A DNA stretch of 23,880 nucleotides from UBA8886 sp963578705 (GCA_963578705.1 CAUZDT010000014.1:1-23880), one strand, 5' to 3'; positions 15,061 through 23,308 are shown, counted from the stretch's first letter. Numbers and translations are program-made. The notes: generated by a model from the sequence alone, not told the origin.

Positions 15061-18000
15061 TCAGGTTCCCTTGCTCAGCCGCAGCCCCATGTAGATTGCG
15101 ATTCCCCCCATAGAGATAGCTATGAACAGTAGCGCAATCGGTCCGTTTGACCATCCTGATTCATCGCCCGGCTGCCGTTTACTCGCCACTTCTAGTTCCA
15201 GCGCAAAGACGTTATTGTTCTCGTATCGCTCTGCCACATTGCCTGTGGAGTCAACCACAACATAGATTGTGTGCTTGCCTGCAGTAGCGGTCCATTCTTG
15301 CTGTAGCTCGTAATTAACTCCTTCGAATGCTTCGCCTATCTCCGATGACCCTAGATAGCCTGCGTCACTCTGTTCGTTAACGTAGAAGGCAACCATGAAT
15401 GATTGCTCAGCACCCCACCCCTCCCCTTCTAGCGTAATCCCAATCAGTGCATTGAGCGTAATCGTCTGTCCCGGTACGGGATTGCCATCAGAGAGTTTCA
15501 GGTCACTGACGAAGAGGTCCACTGTCGGTGCGTCAACCACGTGTAGTGTCTCTTCCAACCTTGCTTCGTTTCCGGCTGAGTCACGTACAATAAGGTGTAG
15601 CTGATAATTTCCCCCTTCCTCATACGTGTGTTCTACAATCATCCCGGTTCCGATTTTACCGTCACCGAAATACCATTCATATTCTAGGAACGCAGGTATA
15701 TCCAGATTATCGCGAGTCAGGCTGGCATCCAGTCTGAGTGGCACCTGTGCCATTGCTTCGCCATGAACTGCCTGTGCACCTTGTAGGTAATGGTAGCTAA
15801 CGGCAGGTTCAGGTGGTACAGTATCAGCCACCATGATGCTCATTTCGGAGCTACTGCTATGGCCGGCCGCGTCGGTAACCGTGAGTCTCACTAGCAGTTC
15901 ACCCATATCGTTGAATTGTAGCCTTAGTTGTTGCCCCTCTTCCAGCACCTCAGCATCGCCGGGGATGACAATTTCACCCTCCATCACCAGCACCCTCCTT
16001 GAGCCGAATTCCCAATACCAGGTAACTATGCTTGATTCCAGGTCGCTGGATCCAGAACCATCAAGTGTAACAACGGTAATACCACCAATAATATTGGTGT
16101 CGTTGTATGGATCTCCGTCAGCCAGAACTGTGAAATTACTCACCGGATAGGTAGCGTCGTGAATCGTAAGCTGCACGGGTCCGAACTCGAACTGGTCTTC
16201 CTGACGGCCCATGTTATCTAACAGTGTCACAACGAAGTAGTAGCTCCCCGAGACGCTTGGGCTCCATTCAATCTCGTAGGAGAATTCTTCGGTCGCGTAG
16301 ATCGAATGTGGTACAGTCACGTTTCCAACCGGCCCTATGTCGTCTGTAGCAACTAGTGCGACTGTCGCGTCAATCGTACAGTGACAGCCAGTTTGTGGGT
16401 CATAGCTAACGGTTAGTGTTTCGTCCAGACTGTCGCCGCTTCGGTCAGAAACGGCAAAGCTCCAGACTTGGAACCATTCAGGCGCGTCCCCCTCTCCCAG
16501 CGCGACTAGGGCAATCGGTTCCTTGACCTCTGCAGTCTCACGCTCAATCGCCTCTGAATCAAACAGATGCAGAGTAAAGGTGTAGTTCCCTGTGAGTTCA
16601 CAGGTCCAGTTCAGGCTGAAGTGATCAAGTGACTGTCCCGAGACGTAGTGTATAGCGCTGGTGCTGTCGTAAAGCGTGCCATTGTTATTGAACACATCCA
16701 GGTAGACATACACCTCTGCGTCTCCAGCATTAGTGTCTGGGTCGTAGTTGAACTGGATTTCGTCCAGCTCGGTGTCACCATCACTGTCTACTGCTTCGTA
16801 TGACCAGCTGTATAGCCAGACAGTTGAGTGCCCCTCACCCTGTGGCACAAGGTATACAGTGTCAATGATAGTCAAATCTTGCTCTTCGCCGTTGTTGTCC
16901 AGCAGGTACAGCCAGAATTCGTAGGTACCAGAGGCACCAGGGGTATCAGCAGTCCATTCCATACTTAGATAGTCCCAGACTTCACCACCAATGGTGAATT
17001 CACCGGAGAAATTACCCACTAATTCATCATAGTAGTAGACGTCAACCAGGACCGTGATATCCATGCTGGACTCAACGGTATCTGGGTCGAACCAGAATGC
17101 GGCAGTATCAGGGTCCCCGTCTCCATCCATGTCATACACTTCATAGTCTGCGCTGTACCACCATAGTGTCGCGGAGCTTCCGCCATCACCACCACCACCG
17201 CTACCAGATACTGCGGCTGCCAGCTCGTCCCACTTGGTGGCCGTAATTGCCAGCCCGTCGTATTCGCTAGCATAGTTAGCGCTGGGCAGGTAGATACTCA
17301 TGCCACGCGTCACGCCAGCACCACTGCCTTGTTCACGGTAGTAGACTGCGTCATCGACCGCGTCGACTATCTCCTGCGCCAGTGTGTTGAGCTCTGTACC
17401 ATCATGAATTTCAATAAAATTGCTGGCAAAGTGCGACAGGTCGATAAAGTCACTCATGTAGAATTTGTATGTGTCATTACGTGCAGCTGCAACATCTGCG
17501 GTCGCCCCATCATCTAGTGCTTTGCTGGCAAAGTCATCCAGTAGTTGCGTAATTTGTGCCCTATAGCTTGCATCCACAACGGATAGCGTCTCACCGCCCT
17601 GGTGACCATACAACTCGAAATAGCCGACGACGATTGCCTCACCCAGTTCACCTCCATCCATTCCCGGGTTGGCGACAAGATCATCTAGGAAGTAGTTATA
17701 TTCCCAGCCATCGCCCGGTTCCGTCTCTTCGGCTGCAACAATGAATTTGGCGTAGTCCCCTAGTTCGACGAGTGTCTCTGCCATTTGCATCAAGCAGGCG
17801 TCAAATCCTACTAGCTCCAGCTTCCCATAGCTGCCAGAGAGCGCTTGGAGTATATCCGAAAGCTCACTATAGGAAAGGAAATTGTGGTTATTGTTATCAT
17901 CCCAGCAACAACCATAGATACCACCTCCGTGGTTCCAGAAATCAAGCATTAACTTCGAATCAATCGAGAAGGCTCGGATGGCCCATTCTGCCCAGTCCTG

Positions 18001-18648
18001 CGCAACAGATGGATCACCAGTATCAACTTCATCACTCCAGCTTCGATCAACAACCCAGAGAGGCAGTACGTCCACCTCTCCGGAACGGACAAACTGGATT
18101 GAAGTATCACCGATACTCCATTTGTCCTGTAGTACGAGCAGCCAAACATTTTCTGTTGACCCAATCTTTGCCATCTCCTCGATATCCTCATCCCCGGCGC
18201 TGTCGAGATTGTTGTCACCCGCCAGATAGAGCATGTAGAGCCAGCTTGGCTCGCCTGCCGGCTGCGCGACCAGTGCCAGTGCATATTCTGTATCTGCAGC
18301 GTACACGGCCCGCACATAGTAGGTGCCAGTCAAACCGCTGGCAGCTACCTGCTCTTCTCCTGCACCTTCAGCAGAAGAGTCGATTGGCGAGCTGCCTCCC
18401 GAAGCCCACAGTTCAAGTTGCAGAGCATTGTTCTCTTTGTACCAGGCTGTGACCTTCAGGTCGTGGTTATTAACTTCAAAGCTGAACCAGTCATCATCTT
18501 CAAGTGATAGTCCAGGATAGACGCCAGGCGAAATTGCGGTAGCACTCTCCGAGTCGTCATTATCCTCGTAGCCGTCATCCGCAGCTGCAGTTATTGTAAA
18601 TGAAACTGCAGCAACCAGCACATATAGGAATAGTCGTATTGAGTGCAT
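15061..18648 (-). CDS. Secreted, membrane-anchored clostripain-family (C11) cysteine protease with PPC, PKD and CARDB-like domains
   Basis: The protein has 1195 residues. Signal peptide 1-22; PPC-like beta domain about 25-130 (DDGYEDNDDSESATAI...DDWFSFEV); clostripain domain about 135-480 with the catalytic pair His240 (DFWNHGGG) and Cys285 (GFDACLMQ). After a glycine linker come three related units of about 110 residues (about 493-603, 608-718, 723-832), each with an acidic D/S-rich turn (such as DMDGDGDPD) that may bind calcium. Two PKD-like domains (about 833-943 and 945-1040; EWYFGDG...HTYEEGG) and a CARDB-like domain (1042-1155) precede a C-terminal membrane helix (1168-1190). It is probably a cell-surface endopeptidase for extracellular protein. 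The gene is visibly lower in GC than its neighbours. A TATA-like box 27 nt before the ATG predicts a leaderless mRNA. Confidence 0.9.
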   Translation of the reverse strand: MHSIRLFLYVLVAAVSFTITAAADDGYEDNDDSESATAISPGVYPGLSLEDDDWFSFEVNNHDLKVTAWYKENNALQLELWASGGSSPIDSSAEGAGEEQVAASGLTGTYYVRAVYAADTEYALALVAQPAGEPSWLYMLYLAGDNNLDSAGDEDIEEMAKIGSTENVWLLVLQDKWSIGDTSIQFVRSGEVDVLPLWVVDRSWSDEVDTGDPSVAQDWAEWAIRAFSIDSKLMLDFWNHGGGIYGCCWDDNNNHNFLSYSELSDILQALSGSYGKLELVGFDACLMQMAETLVELGDYAKFIVAAEETEPGDGWEYNYFLDDLVANPGMDGGELGEAIVVGYFELYGHQGGETLSVVDASYRAQITQLLDDFASKALDDGATADVAAARNDTYKFYMSDFIDLSHFASNFIEIHDGTELNTLAQEIVDAVDDAVYYREQGSGAGVTRGMSIYLPSANYASEYDGLAITATKWDELAAAVSGSGGGGDGGSSATLWWYSADYEVYDMDGDGDPDTAAFWFDPDTVESSMDITVLVDVYYYDELVGNFSGEFTIGGEVWDYLSMEWTADTPGASGTYEFWLYLLDNNGEEQDLTIIDTVYLVPQGEGHSTVWLYSWSYEAVDSDGDTELDEIQFNYDPDTNAGDAEVYVYLDVFNNNGTLYDSTSAIHYVSGQSLDHFSLNWTCELTGNYTFTLHLFDSEAIERETAEVKEPIALVALGEGDAPEWFQVWSFAVSDRSGDSLDETLTVSYDPQTGCHCTIDATVALVATDDIGPVGNVTVPHSIYATEEFSYEIEWSPSVSGSYYFVVTLLDNMGRQEDQFEFGPVQLTIHDATYPVSNFTVLADGDPYNDTNIIGGITVVTLDGSGSSDLESSIVTWYWEFGSRRVLVMEGEIVIPGDAEVLEEGQQLRLQFNDMGELLVRLTVTDAAGHSSSSEMSIMVADTVPPEPAVSYHYLQGAQAVHGEAMAQVPLRLDASLTRDNLDIPAFLEYEWYFGDGKIGTGMIVEHTYEEGGNYQLHLIVRDSAGNEARLEETLHVVDAPTVDLFVSDLKLSDGNPVPGQTITLNALIGITLEGEGWGAEQSFMVAFYVNEQSDAGYLGSSEIGEAFEGVNYELQQEWTATAGKHTIYVVVDSTGNVAERYENNNVFALELEVASKRQPGDESGWSNGPIALLFIAISMGGIAIYMGLRLSKGT

Positions 18649-18670
18649 ACCACTGTATTAGACTGCACTA

Positions 18671-18680
18671 GATAATAAGG
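18671..18680 (-). promoter_or_regulatory. TATA-like box of the clostripain gene
   Basis: The minus strand reads CCTTATTATC, centred about 27 nt before the ATG at 18648, predicting a leaderless transcript. It lies in a 67-nt divergent promoter region shared with the nitrilase gene. Confidence 0.55.
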
Positions 18681-18688
18681 ATTACCAG

Positions 18689-18695
18689 TTAATAG
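18689..18695 (+). promoter_or_regulatory. TATA-like box of the nitrilase-family gene
   Basis: TTAATAG on the plus strand, centred about 24 nt before the ATG at 18716, predicting a leaderless transcript. It is 9 nt from the divergent clostripain TATA box, so the two promoters may compete or share a regulator. Confidence 0.5.
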
Positions 18696-18715
18696 TAGCT
18701 TGATTTCGGCCTTGC

Positions 18716-19501
18716 ATGCAACTGGCAGTGGCGCAGGCACCGGTCAAGCTGGGTGAGGTCAAATCTAATCTCCGGCAGTCCCGCAAACTTCTGGAGCAGG
18801 CGCAGTCCGCCTGCGACGGCGGGCTCGACCTGCTGGTTCTCCCCGAGCTGTTCCTGACGGGATACCTGCTGCGCGACGACTACGCGCGCGTCGCCGAAGC
18901 GGTGCCGGGCGATGGCCCGGCGCAGGCGGGCCTCGCAGCACTGGCGGCCGAGAGCGGCGTGCACATCGCCGCCGGACTGGTCGAGCGCGGCCGCGAGAGC
19001 CTCTACAACGTCGCGCTGCTGGTTGGCCCTGACGGCTACATCGGCCACTACCGCAAGCGCTACCTCCCGAACTTCGGGCCGTTCGAGGAGAAGCTGCACT
19101 TCGGCGCCGGCGACGCGACGCCGGTCTTCGAGACGCCGCTGGGGCGCATCGGGATGCAGGTCTGCTACGACATATTCTTCCCGACGCAGTCGCTGGCGCT
19201 AGCGCACGCGGGCGCCGAGCTTATCCTGAACATCTCGGCCAGCCCTACCACGTCGCGTCCGCTGTTCCACCGCATGCTCCCCGCGCGCGCCATCGAGACC
19301 ACCTGTTTCTGGGCTTTTGCCAACAACGTCGGGGTGCAGGGGTCGCTGACCTTCGGCGGGGAATCGTGCATCGTCGACCCGCGCGGGTGCTTCGTCGGCG
19401 AAGCGCCCGCGCTCGAACCGGGAGTCGCGGTGGCGGAAATAGACCTCGGGGCACTGCCGTCGTTCCGCGAAGCGCGGCCGGTGCTGCGCGACTCTCAGTA
19501 G
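18716..19501 (+). CDS. Carbon-nitrogen hydrolase (nitrilase superfamily amidase)
   Basis: Hydrolyses a carbon-nitrogen bond of an unidentified amide. Its 261 residues carry the full catalytic triad: Glu44 in LPELFLTGY, Lys114 in YRKRYLP and Cys150 in GMQVCYDIFFPT, plus the conserved helper glutamate region FEEK (123-126). The motifs place it in the amidase branches rather than true nitrilases; substrates could include glutamine, omega-amides or carbamoyl compounds. It is similar in kind to the glutaminase domain fused to NadE in glutamine-dependent NAD synthetases, and nadE without such a domain lies 3.7 kb away beyond the protease gene. It ends in a 7-nt convergent overlap with the finger-protein gene on the other strand. 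Confidence 0.88.
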   Translation: MQLAVAQAPVKLGEVKSNLRQSRKLLEQAQSACDGGLDLLVLPELFLTGYLLRDDYARVAEAVPGDGPAQAGLAALAAESGVHIAAGLVERGRESLYNVALLVGPDGYIGHYRKRYLPNFGPFEEKLHFGAGDATPVFETPLGRIGMQVCYDIFFPTQSLALAHAGAELILNISASPTTSRPLFHRMLPARAIETTCFWAFANNVGVQGSLTFGGESCIVDPRGCFVGEAPALEPGVAVAEIDLGALPSFREARPVLRDSQ

Positions 19502-19992
19502 GCGGCTTGGAACTGCGACAGGTCGGCGTTACACTTCCTGCACATGAACATAGGTGTGATGCAGGCAGAGTGGAACTTGATGTTGCAGTGGTTGCAGGTC
19601 GCGACGGAGCTGCCGGTGCGCAGCTCTATCTCGCAATTGTTGCAGGTGACCGAGGCGAACTCGATCCCCGACTTCTGTTGCTTGAACTGCTTGCCGGTGC
19701 GCGTTGCGCCCCCCTTGATCAGCCCGGCCGCCTGGACGCGTTTGTGAGCCTTCTCGACTTCTGGCTTCAGGTGTTGCAGTGCCTCAATCAGCTTTTTCTG
19801 CCGCACCGCAACGATTTTCTCAATGCGCCCCACAGCGTCAGATTCGCGCTGGAGTGGCGGCATCTTGCCCATCTCTTCGGCGATATGGTGCAGGCTGGCG
19901 CGCTCCTGTTCGACCCACTTCAGCAGCGCTTTTATCAGGCTGTAACTCTTGATTGCGTCCTTGGGAGTCTGGCGGAGAGGGTCGCCGGTCAT
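19495..19992 (-). CDS. Helical protein with a C-terminal PHD/RING-like C4HC3 zinc finger
   Basis: The protein has 165 residues. The N-terminal 95 are helical and charged, with likely coiled coil (about 14-90, KSYSLIKALLKWVEQERASL...). After a basic linker, residues 117-154 have the ligand pattern C-x2-C-x12-C-x2-C-x4-H-x2-C-x6-C-x2-C (C117, C120, C133, C136, H141, C144, C151, C154). This is the order found in cross-brace PHD and RING-variant fingers, and CNHCNIKFHSAC resembles the prokaryotic RING-like family. Such fingers bind proteins, modified peptides or ubiquitin-type partners; nothing here proves ligase activity. The ATG at 19992 is the only start before an in-frame TGA upstream. It is divergent from the geranylgeranyl reductase gene. 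Confidence 0.8.
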   Translation of the reverse strand: MTGDPLRQTPKDAIKSYSLIKALLKWVEQERASLHHIAEEMGKMPPLQRESDAVGRIEKIVAVRQKKLIEALQHLKPEVEKAHKRVQAAGLIKGGATRTGKQFKQQKSGIEFASVTCNNCEIELRTGSSVATCNHCNIKFHSACITPMFMCRKCNADLSQFQAAY

Positions 19993-20116
19993 AGCGCCCC
20001 CGGGAGGTATTCAGGAAGTGTGCTGCGTCCGGACATGGAGGCATTACGTACTAACTCCTTCCTAAAAAGCATTCGCCTACTCGCACAGCACGACTGGTAA
20101 AATCGTTCGACAGTCA

Positions 20117-20126
20117 GCTTTTAACC
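20117..20126 (+). promoter_or_regulatory. TATA-like box of the geranylgeranyl reductase gene
   Basis: GCTTTTAACC on the plus strand, centred about 27 nt before the ATG at 20148, predicting a leaderless transcript. The surrounding gap (19993-20147) holds nothing else I can support apart from a weak minus-strand A/T element near 20061-20070 that might serve the finger-protein gene. Confidence 0.5.
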
Positions 20127-20147
20127 GCTGCAGGCTGGCGCCAGCTG

Positions 20148-21407
20148 ATGCACGACGTCGCCGTAGTGGGACAGGGGCCGGCCGGTGGGATGACGGCGCT
20201 GCGGCTGGCCGAAGCGGGCCATTCGGTCGTTACGTTCGAGCGCAAGCAGCGGGTCGGCGACCCGATTCACTGCGGCGAAGGCATCGGGCGTATCGCGCTC
20301 GAACATACGAATTACCCAGTCGGCGACTGGGCCATCCGGAAGGTGAAGGGCAACCGTATCCGGATGCCCAATGGCAAGTCGGTCGGGCTGATGTCGCCCG
20401 GCTACTCAATCCACCGTTGGGGGCTCGACCGTGCCATCTCCGATGACGCGGTCCGCGCGGGTGCCGAGCGGCACGAAGGCGTGCGCGTCACGAAGGTGGG
20501 CCGCGAGAATGGTCATTGGACGCTCGCCTCGAAGGACGGCCCGGTCGCGCAGGCGCGGCAGCTGGTGATTGCCGAAGGGCGGGTCCCGGTGCTGGTGCCG
20601 CAAGTTGGCCTCAAGGGTAACGACAAGCTGCGGCTGCTGCCGGGGCTGCAATACAAGTTCCGCACCAGCGACGTCGATTTCCCGGATACCGATTATTTTG
20701 ACTTCTACATCAATCCCCGCTACGCCAACGGCTACGTCTGGGTCTTCCCGCGCGACGACGTCTTCAACGTCGGCATCGTCGCGACCAACGGCGCCAAGGC
20801 GGGGCTCGAGCAGTTCTGCCGCGATGAGATGCGGGTCGACCCAGACCAGCGCATCCCCAACGACCTGGGCGACCTGCAGAACGGCGGGCTGATTCCGCGC
20901 GACGGCCCCATCCCACAGTTCGCGACGCGCGGCGCCTACGTCGTCGGCGACTCGGCCGGGCTCACGAACCCAATCACCAAGGGCGGCGTCCACGTCGGGA
21001 TGCTGTCGGGGGAATACGCCGCCATCGCCATCCGTAACGCGCTCGGCAGCGGCGAGCTGGTGCCGCCGCCGCACGCGGTCAACACCCACGAGCTGCGCGG
21101 CCGCTACTGGGAGCGCGTCGGCCGGGCACTACACTCGCAGCTGGAGCCGCACCTGTGGTACGACCGCATCCTGAAGCGACAGCCATGGACCCAGCAGGTG
21201 TTCGTCGATGAGTCGAAGCTGATTTACGCGCTGGACGAGCGCGTCCTGAACCTGATTGGCGAAATCTACGACGGCCGCAACTACTCCGACCTGCCGTGGC
21301 TCAAGATGCTGGGCATCCTCGTTCGCAACCCCGATCTGGCGCCGATGGCGCGCAAGCTGCTCAAAATCAAGGCCAGCCTGAAGATAACCGAGAAATATGG
21401 GTGGTAA
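20148..21407 (+). CDS. Geranylgeranyl reductase family FAD-dependent oxidoreductase
   Basis: Likely digeranylgeranylglycerophospholipid reductase, which saturates the isoprenoid chains of archaeal membrane lipids at the cytoplasmic face. Its 419 residues fit the family (about 390-450). The N-terminal dinucleotide-binding motif is VAVVGQGPAGGMTALRLAEAGHSVVTFERK (GxGPAG at 8-13), followed by DPIHCGEGI, whose cysteine is at the position conserved in this family. The central YVWVFPRDD (about 195-203) and the second FAD motif VGDSAGLTNPITKGGVHVGM (about 264-283) are diagnostic. The C-terminal region is helical with basic patches (KLLKIKASLKITEKYGW). It could act on free geranylgeranyl chains rather than whole lipids. 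It starts from its own promoter and stands alone. Confidence 0.92.
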   Translation: MHDVAVVGQGPAGGMTALRLAEAGHSVVTFERKQRVGDPIHCGEGIGRIALEHTNYPVGDWAIRKVKGNRIRMPNGKSVGLMSPGYSIHRWGLDRAISDDAVRAGAERHEGVRVTKVGRENGHWTLASKDGPVAQARQLVIAEGRVPVLVPQVGLKGNDKLRLLPGLQYKFRTSDVDFPDTDYFDFYINPRYANGYVWVFPRDDVFNVGIVATNGAKAGLEQFCRDEMRVDPDQRIPNDLGDLQNGGLIPRDGPIPQFATRGAYVVGDSAGLTNPITKGGVHVGMLSGEYAAIAIRNALGSGELVPPPHAVNTHELRGRYWERVGRALHSQLEPHLWYDRILKRQPWTQQVFVDESKLIYALDERVLNLIGEIYDGRNYSDLPWLKMLGILVRNPDLAPMARKLLKIKASLKITEKYGW

Positions 21408-21461
21408 CATTCTGTGTCTTTACGCGTTATTGCGTAGTTGGAAGCGACTAAACGGGCTGCG

Positions 21462-21472
21462 GTTTTTTATCC
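21462..21472 (+). promoter_or_regulatory. TATA-like box that sets the start of the next gene
   Basis: GTTTTTTATCC on the plus strand, centred at about 21467. Transcription would begin near 21492-21494, which is beyond the GTG at 21479 and right at the in-frame GTG at 21494. This supports the shorter protein. Confidence 0.5.
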
Positions 21473-21493
21473 TACCCCGTGACATCGCCCGCC

Positions 21494-21823
21494 GTGAGCG
21501 ACTGGATTGACTGTGAGAATTGTGGCGACCAGTTCGAAATCCGGGTTTTCCAGCGCAGCCATGGTTACTGCTCGAGTTGCCGCCAGCGCATGCAGCCACT
21601 CGACCTGGAGCTGCTCTGCGCCGCCGAAGGCGCGGTGGCGGGGCACGGCGACGGCCGCGTCTCGCGCGGCGACCTGCAGGAAATCATGGCCATCATCCGC
21701 GGGACCGGCTGGTTCAACCCTGTCGAGAAGGCGACGCTCAACCTGATTCACCGCAACTACCGTTTCACGAGCGCCGCCGAGAAACTCTACCGCACCGAGC
21801 TCGGCAACTGGCCCAAAAACTAA
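21494..21823 (+). CDS. Small protein with an N-terminal two-CxxC zinc site, unknown function
   Basis: The protein has 109 residues from GTG 21494; the frame allows five more from GTG 21479, but the TATA-like box favours the shorter, leaderless form. The N-terminus (VSDWIDCENCGDQFEIRVFQRSHGYCSSCRQRM) is a treble-clef or zinc-ribbon-like site with CENC and CSSC. The remainder is helical with a GHGDGRVSRGDLQEIM segment that looks like an EF-hand or dockerin-type loop, then NPVEKATLNLIHRNYRFTSAAEKLYRTEL. I do not recognise a family. The stop overlaps the convergent PqqB-like gene by 4 nt. Confidence 0.72.
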   Translation: MSDWIDCENCGDQFEIRVFQRSHGYCSSCRQRMQPLDLELLCAAEGAVAGHGDGRVSRGDLQEIMAIIRGTGWFNPVEKATLNLIHRNYRFTSAAEKLYRTELGNWPKN

Positions 21824-22662
21824 ATCGGGAAGGCCAGCCCTTCGCGCCCCGCTTCCCAACCGGCGCGCGCCAGCTGCGCCGATTCGTCGGAGTCGGGATT
21901 GCAGAGCGGGTTGGTGTGGTTCAGGTGGATGAAGACGACGCGCGGGTCGTCTTCCCGCCGCGCGCCGAGCCGCTCAAGCGTCTCAGCCACCGGCGGGTGC
22001 GGCACTGCGTCCTGCCGCGGCAGCTCGTCCGCGGACCAGAAGGTGCCGTCGAGCAGCACGATGTCGGCGCCCAGCTGCCGGAGCCAGTCGCGCGGGCTCG
22101 CGGCGCCGACCGCCGCCAGCGTCGCATCCCAGCTATCGTGGTCGGGCAGGAACAGCAGCTTGCGCTTTCCAGCGACGAGCAGCGCGTGCGTGTCGCCCGC
22201 TTCGCTGCGGTGCGGCACCGGCAGCGGCGTGACAGCGAAGCCGTCGCCCGCAACCGGTTCGCCGCTGCGCCACTCGCGCAGCCGCAGGTGACCGCCATCG
22301 AGCAGCGCGCGCCAGTCGGGGGTCGCGCGCAGCCGCTCCGCGACCGCTGGCGAGCAGTGGAGCGGGACGCCCCGCGCGTCCATCACTTCGGTGCCGAACT
22401 GCCCCAGCCCGTCGATATGCCCGAGATGGGCGTGCGTCAGCCAGATCGCGGCCGGGGTCCCGCCGCCAACCAGCGCGAGCTGGTGCGCGAGCTGGCGCGT
22501 CGCTTCGAACAGCTGCACTCCTGAAGGGGCGCGCAAGGCGAGCGAGGCCGGCAGCCGCTCGAACTCGCGGTCGGCCAGCGCGGCAGCGCAATGCGTGCAG
22601 CGACAGCCCGCTTGCGGGACGCCGCCGTCCTGCGCCGAGCCGAGCAGCGTCGCGGTCAGCAT
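21820..22662 (-). CDS. PqqB-like metallo-beta-lactamase-fold hydrolase
   Basis: The protein has 280 residues from the ATG at 22662. The start LLGSAQDGGVPQAGCRCTHC (C20, C22, C25) and WLTHAHLGHIDGLGQFGTEVM (H77, H79, H82) are characteristic of the PqqB-like branch of the metallo-beta-lactamase fold. In this branch the usual HxHxDH motif is altered to HxHxGH and a cysteine cluster holds a structural zinc. Further histidines appear at FLPDHDSW and FIHLNHTNP. True PqqB takes part in PQQ biosynthesis, but no other pqq gene is visible, so I would not assume that pathway; many relatives are uncharacterised hydrolases. The start overlaps the stop of the upstream amidotransferase-like gene by 7 nt, so translation is probably coupled. 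A longer frame to 22974 exists but would run inside that gene. Confidence 0.85.
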   Translation of the reverse strand: MLTATLLGSAQDGGVPQAGCRCTHCAAALADREFERLPASLALRAPSGVQLFEATRQLAHQLALVGGGTPAAIWLTHAHLGHIDGLGQFGTEVMDARGVPLHCSPAVAERLRATPDWRALLDGGHLRLREWRSGEPVAGDGFAVTPLPVPHRSEAGDTHALLVAGKRKLLFLPDHDSWDATLAAVGAASPRDWLRQLGADIVLLDGTFWSADELPRQDAVPHPPVAETLERLGARREDDPRVVFIHLNHTNPLCNPDSDESAQLARAGWEAGREGLAFPI

Positions 22663-23288
22663 TGCGACCGCAGCCATTCCTGCATCAGGCTGCGCCCCGC
22701 GCCCGTGGCGGTGCGCTCGGGGTGCCATTGCACTCCCAGCCACGGCAGTTCGCGGTGCCGTAGTGCCTCGACCATCCCGTCCTCCGCGCGTGAGATGACC
22801 TCGAGCCCCTCGCCAAGATAGCGCACGCCCTCGTGGTGGTGGCTGGTGACCTCGAACTCGACCCCCGACATCGTAACTGGATGGTAGACGTCGTCGGTGT
22901 CGCGCGTCCCGCCAGTGTGCGCCGCGGTCTCGAAGCCGCCATCGCTGATGTCGGGCCACAGCGTCCCGCCGCACGCCACGTTCAGCACTTGCAGCCCGCG
23001 GCAGATGCCGAGCACCGGCATCTGCCGCTCGCGGGCCGCCGTTAGCAGCGCCAGCTCCAGCGCGTCGCGCTCCGGCTTCGGGTTGCGCAGCCGCGTTTCG
23101 TCGACGTCGCCGCGGAAGGCGCCGCTGCTGGGCGCCATGTCGCCGCCGCCCGAGAGCACCAGCAGCGGATAGCGCTCCAGCGCATCAACGTTGTCGATGC
23201 GCTCGGCAGCGAAGCCCGCTTCCGCCAGCCAGTCAGCATATTTTTTTAAATATTTGTCTTCGGAAAGCGTAATCGCGACCGGTTGCAT
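22656..23288 (-). CDS. Class I glutamine amidotransferase-like hydrolase, PuuD/peptidase C26 type
   Basis: The protein has 210 residues. It carries a complete class I amidotransferase triad: Cys96 in LGICRGLQVLNV, His189 and Glu191 in GVQWHPERT. SGGGD (46-50), and HPVTMSG...TSHHHEGV are typical of the gamma-glutamyl-GABA hydrolase (PuuD/C26) group, enzymes that cleave gamma-glutamyl bonds. At 210 residues it is shorter than PuuD (about 250), missing mainly N-terminal sequence. The real substrate is unknown. The start at ATG 23288 is chosen because it opens directly into the first beta strand (MQPVAITLSED) and lies 20 nt after the upstream zinc-ribbon gene; the frame continues to 23819 but overlaps that gene and the divergent one. 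The AGGGAAGG about 10 nt upstream may be its ribosome-binding site. Confidence 0.87.
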   Translation of the reverse strand: MQPVAITLSEDKYLKKYADWLAEAGFAAERIDNVDALERYPLLVLSGGGDMAPSSGAFRGDVDETRLRNPKPERDALELALLTAARERQMPVLGICRGLQVLNVACGGTLWPDISDGGFETAAHTGGTRDTDDVYHPVTMSGVEFEVTSHHHEGVRYLGEGLEVISRAEDGMVEALRHRELPWLGVQWHPERTATGAGRSLMQEWLRSQC

Positions 23289-23308
23289 GCTTCGAGCCTT
23301 CCCTGGCG

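Noticed and set aside
20035..20100. 21-codon plus-strand frame (ATG ... TAA) between the finger-protein and reductase genes
   Set aside because: No promoter or ribosome-binding site at a suitable distance, and nothing recognisable in the peptide; frames this short occur often by chance.
22663..22974. Upstream extension of the PqqB-like frame to 22974
   Set aside because: It runs through the amidotransferase-like gene in another frame; family sequence begins at the ATG at 22662.
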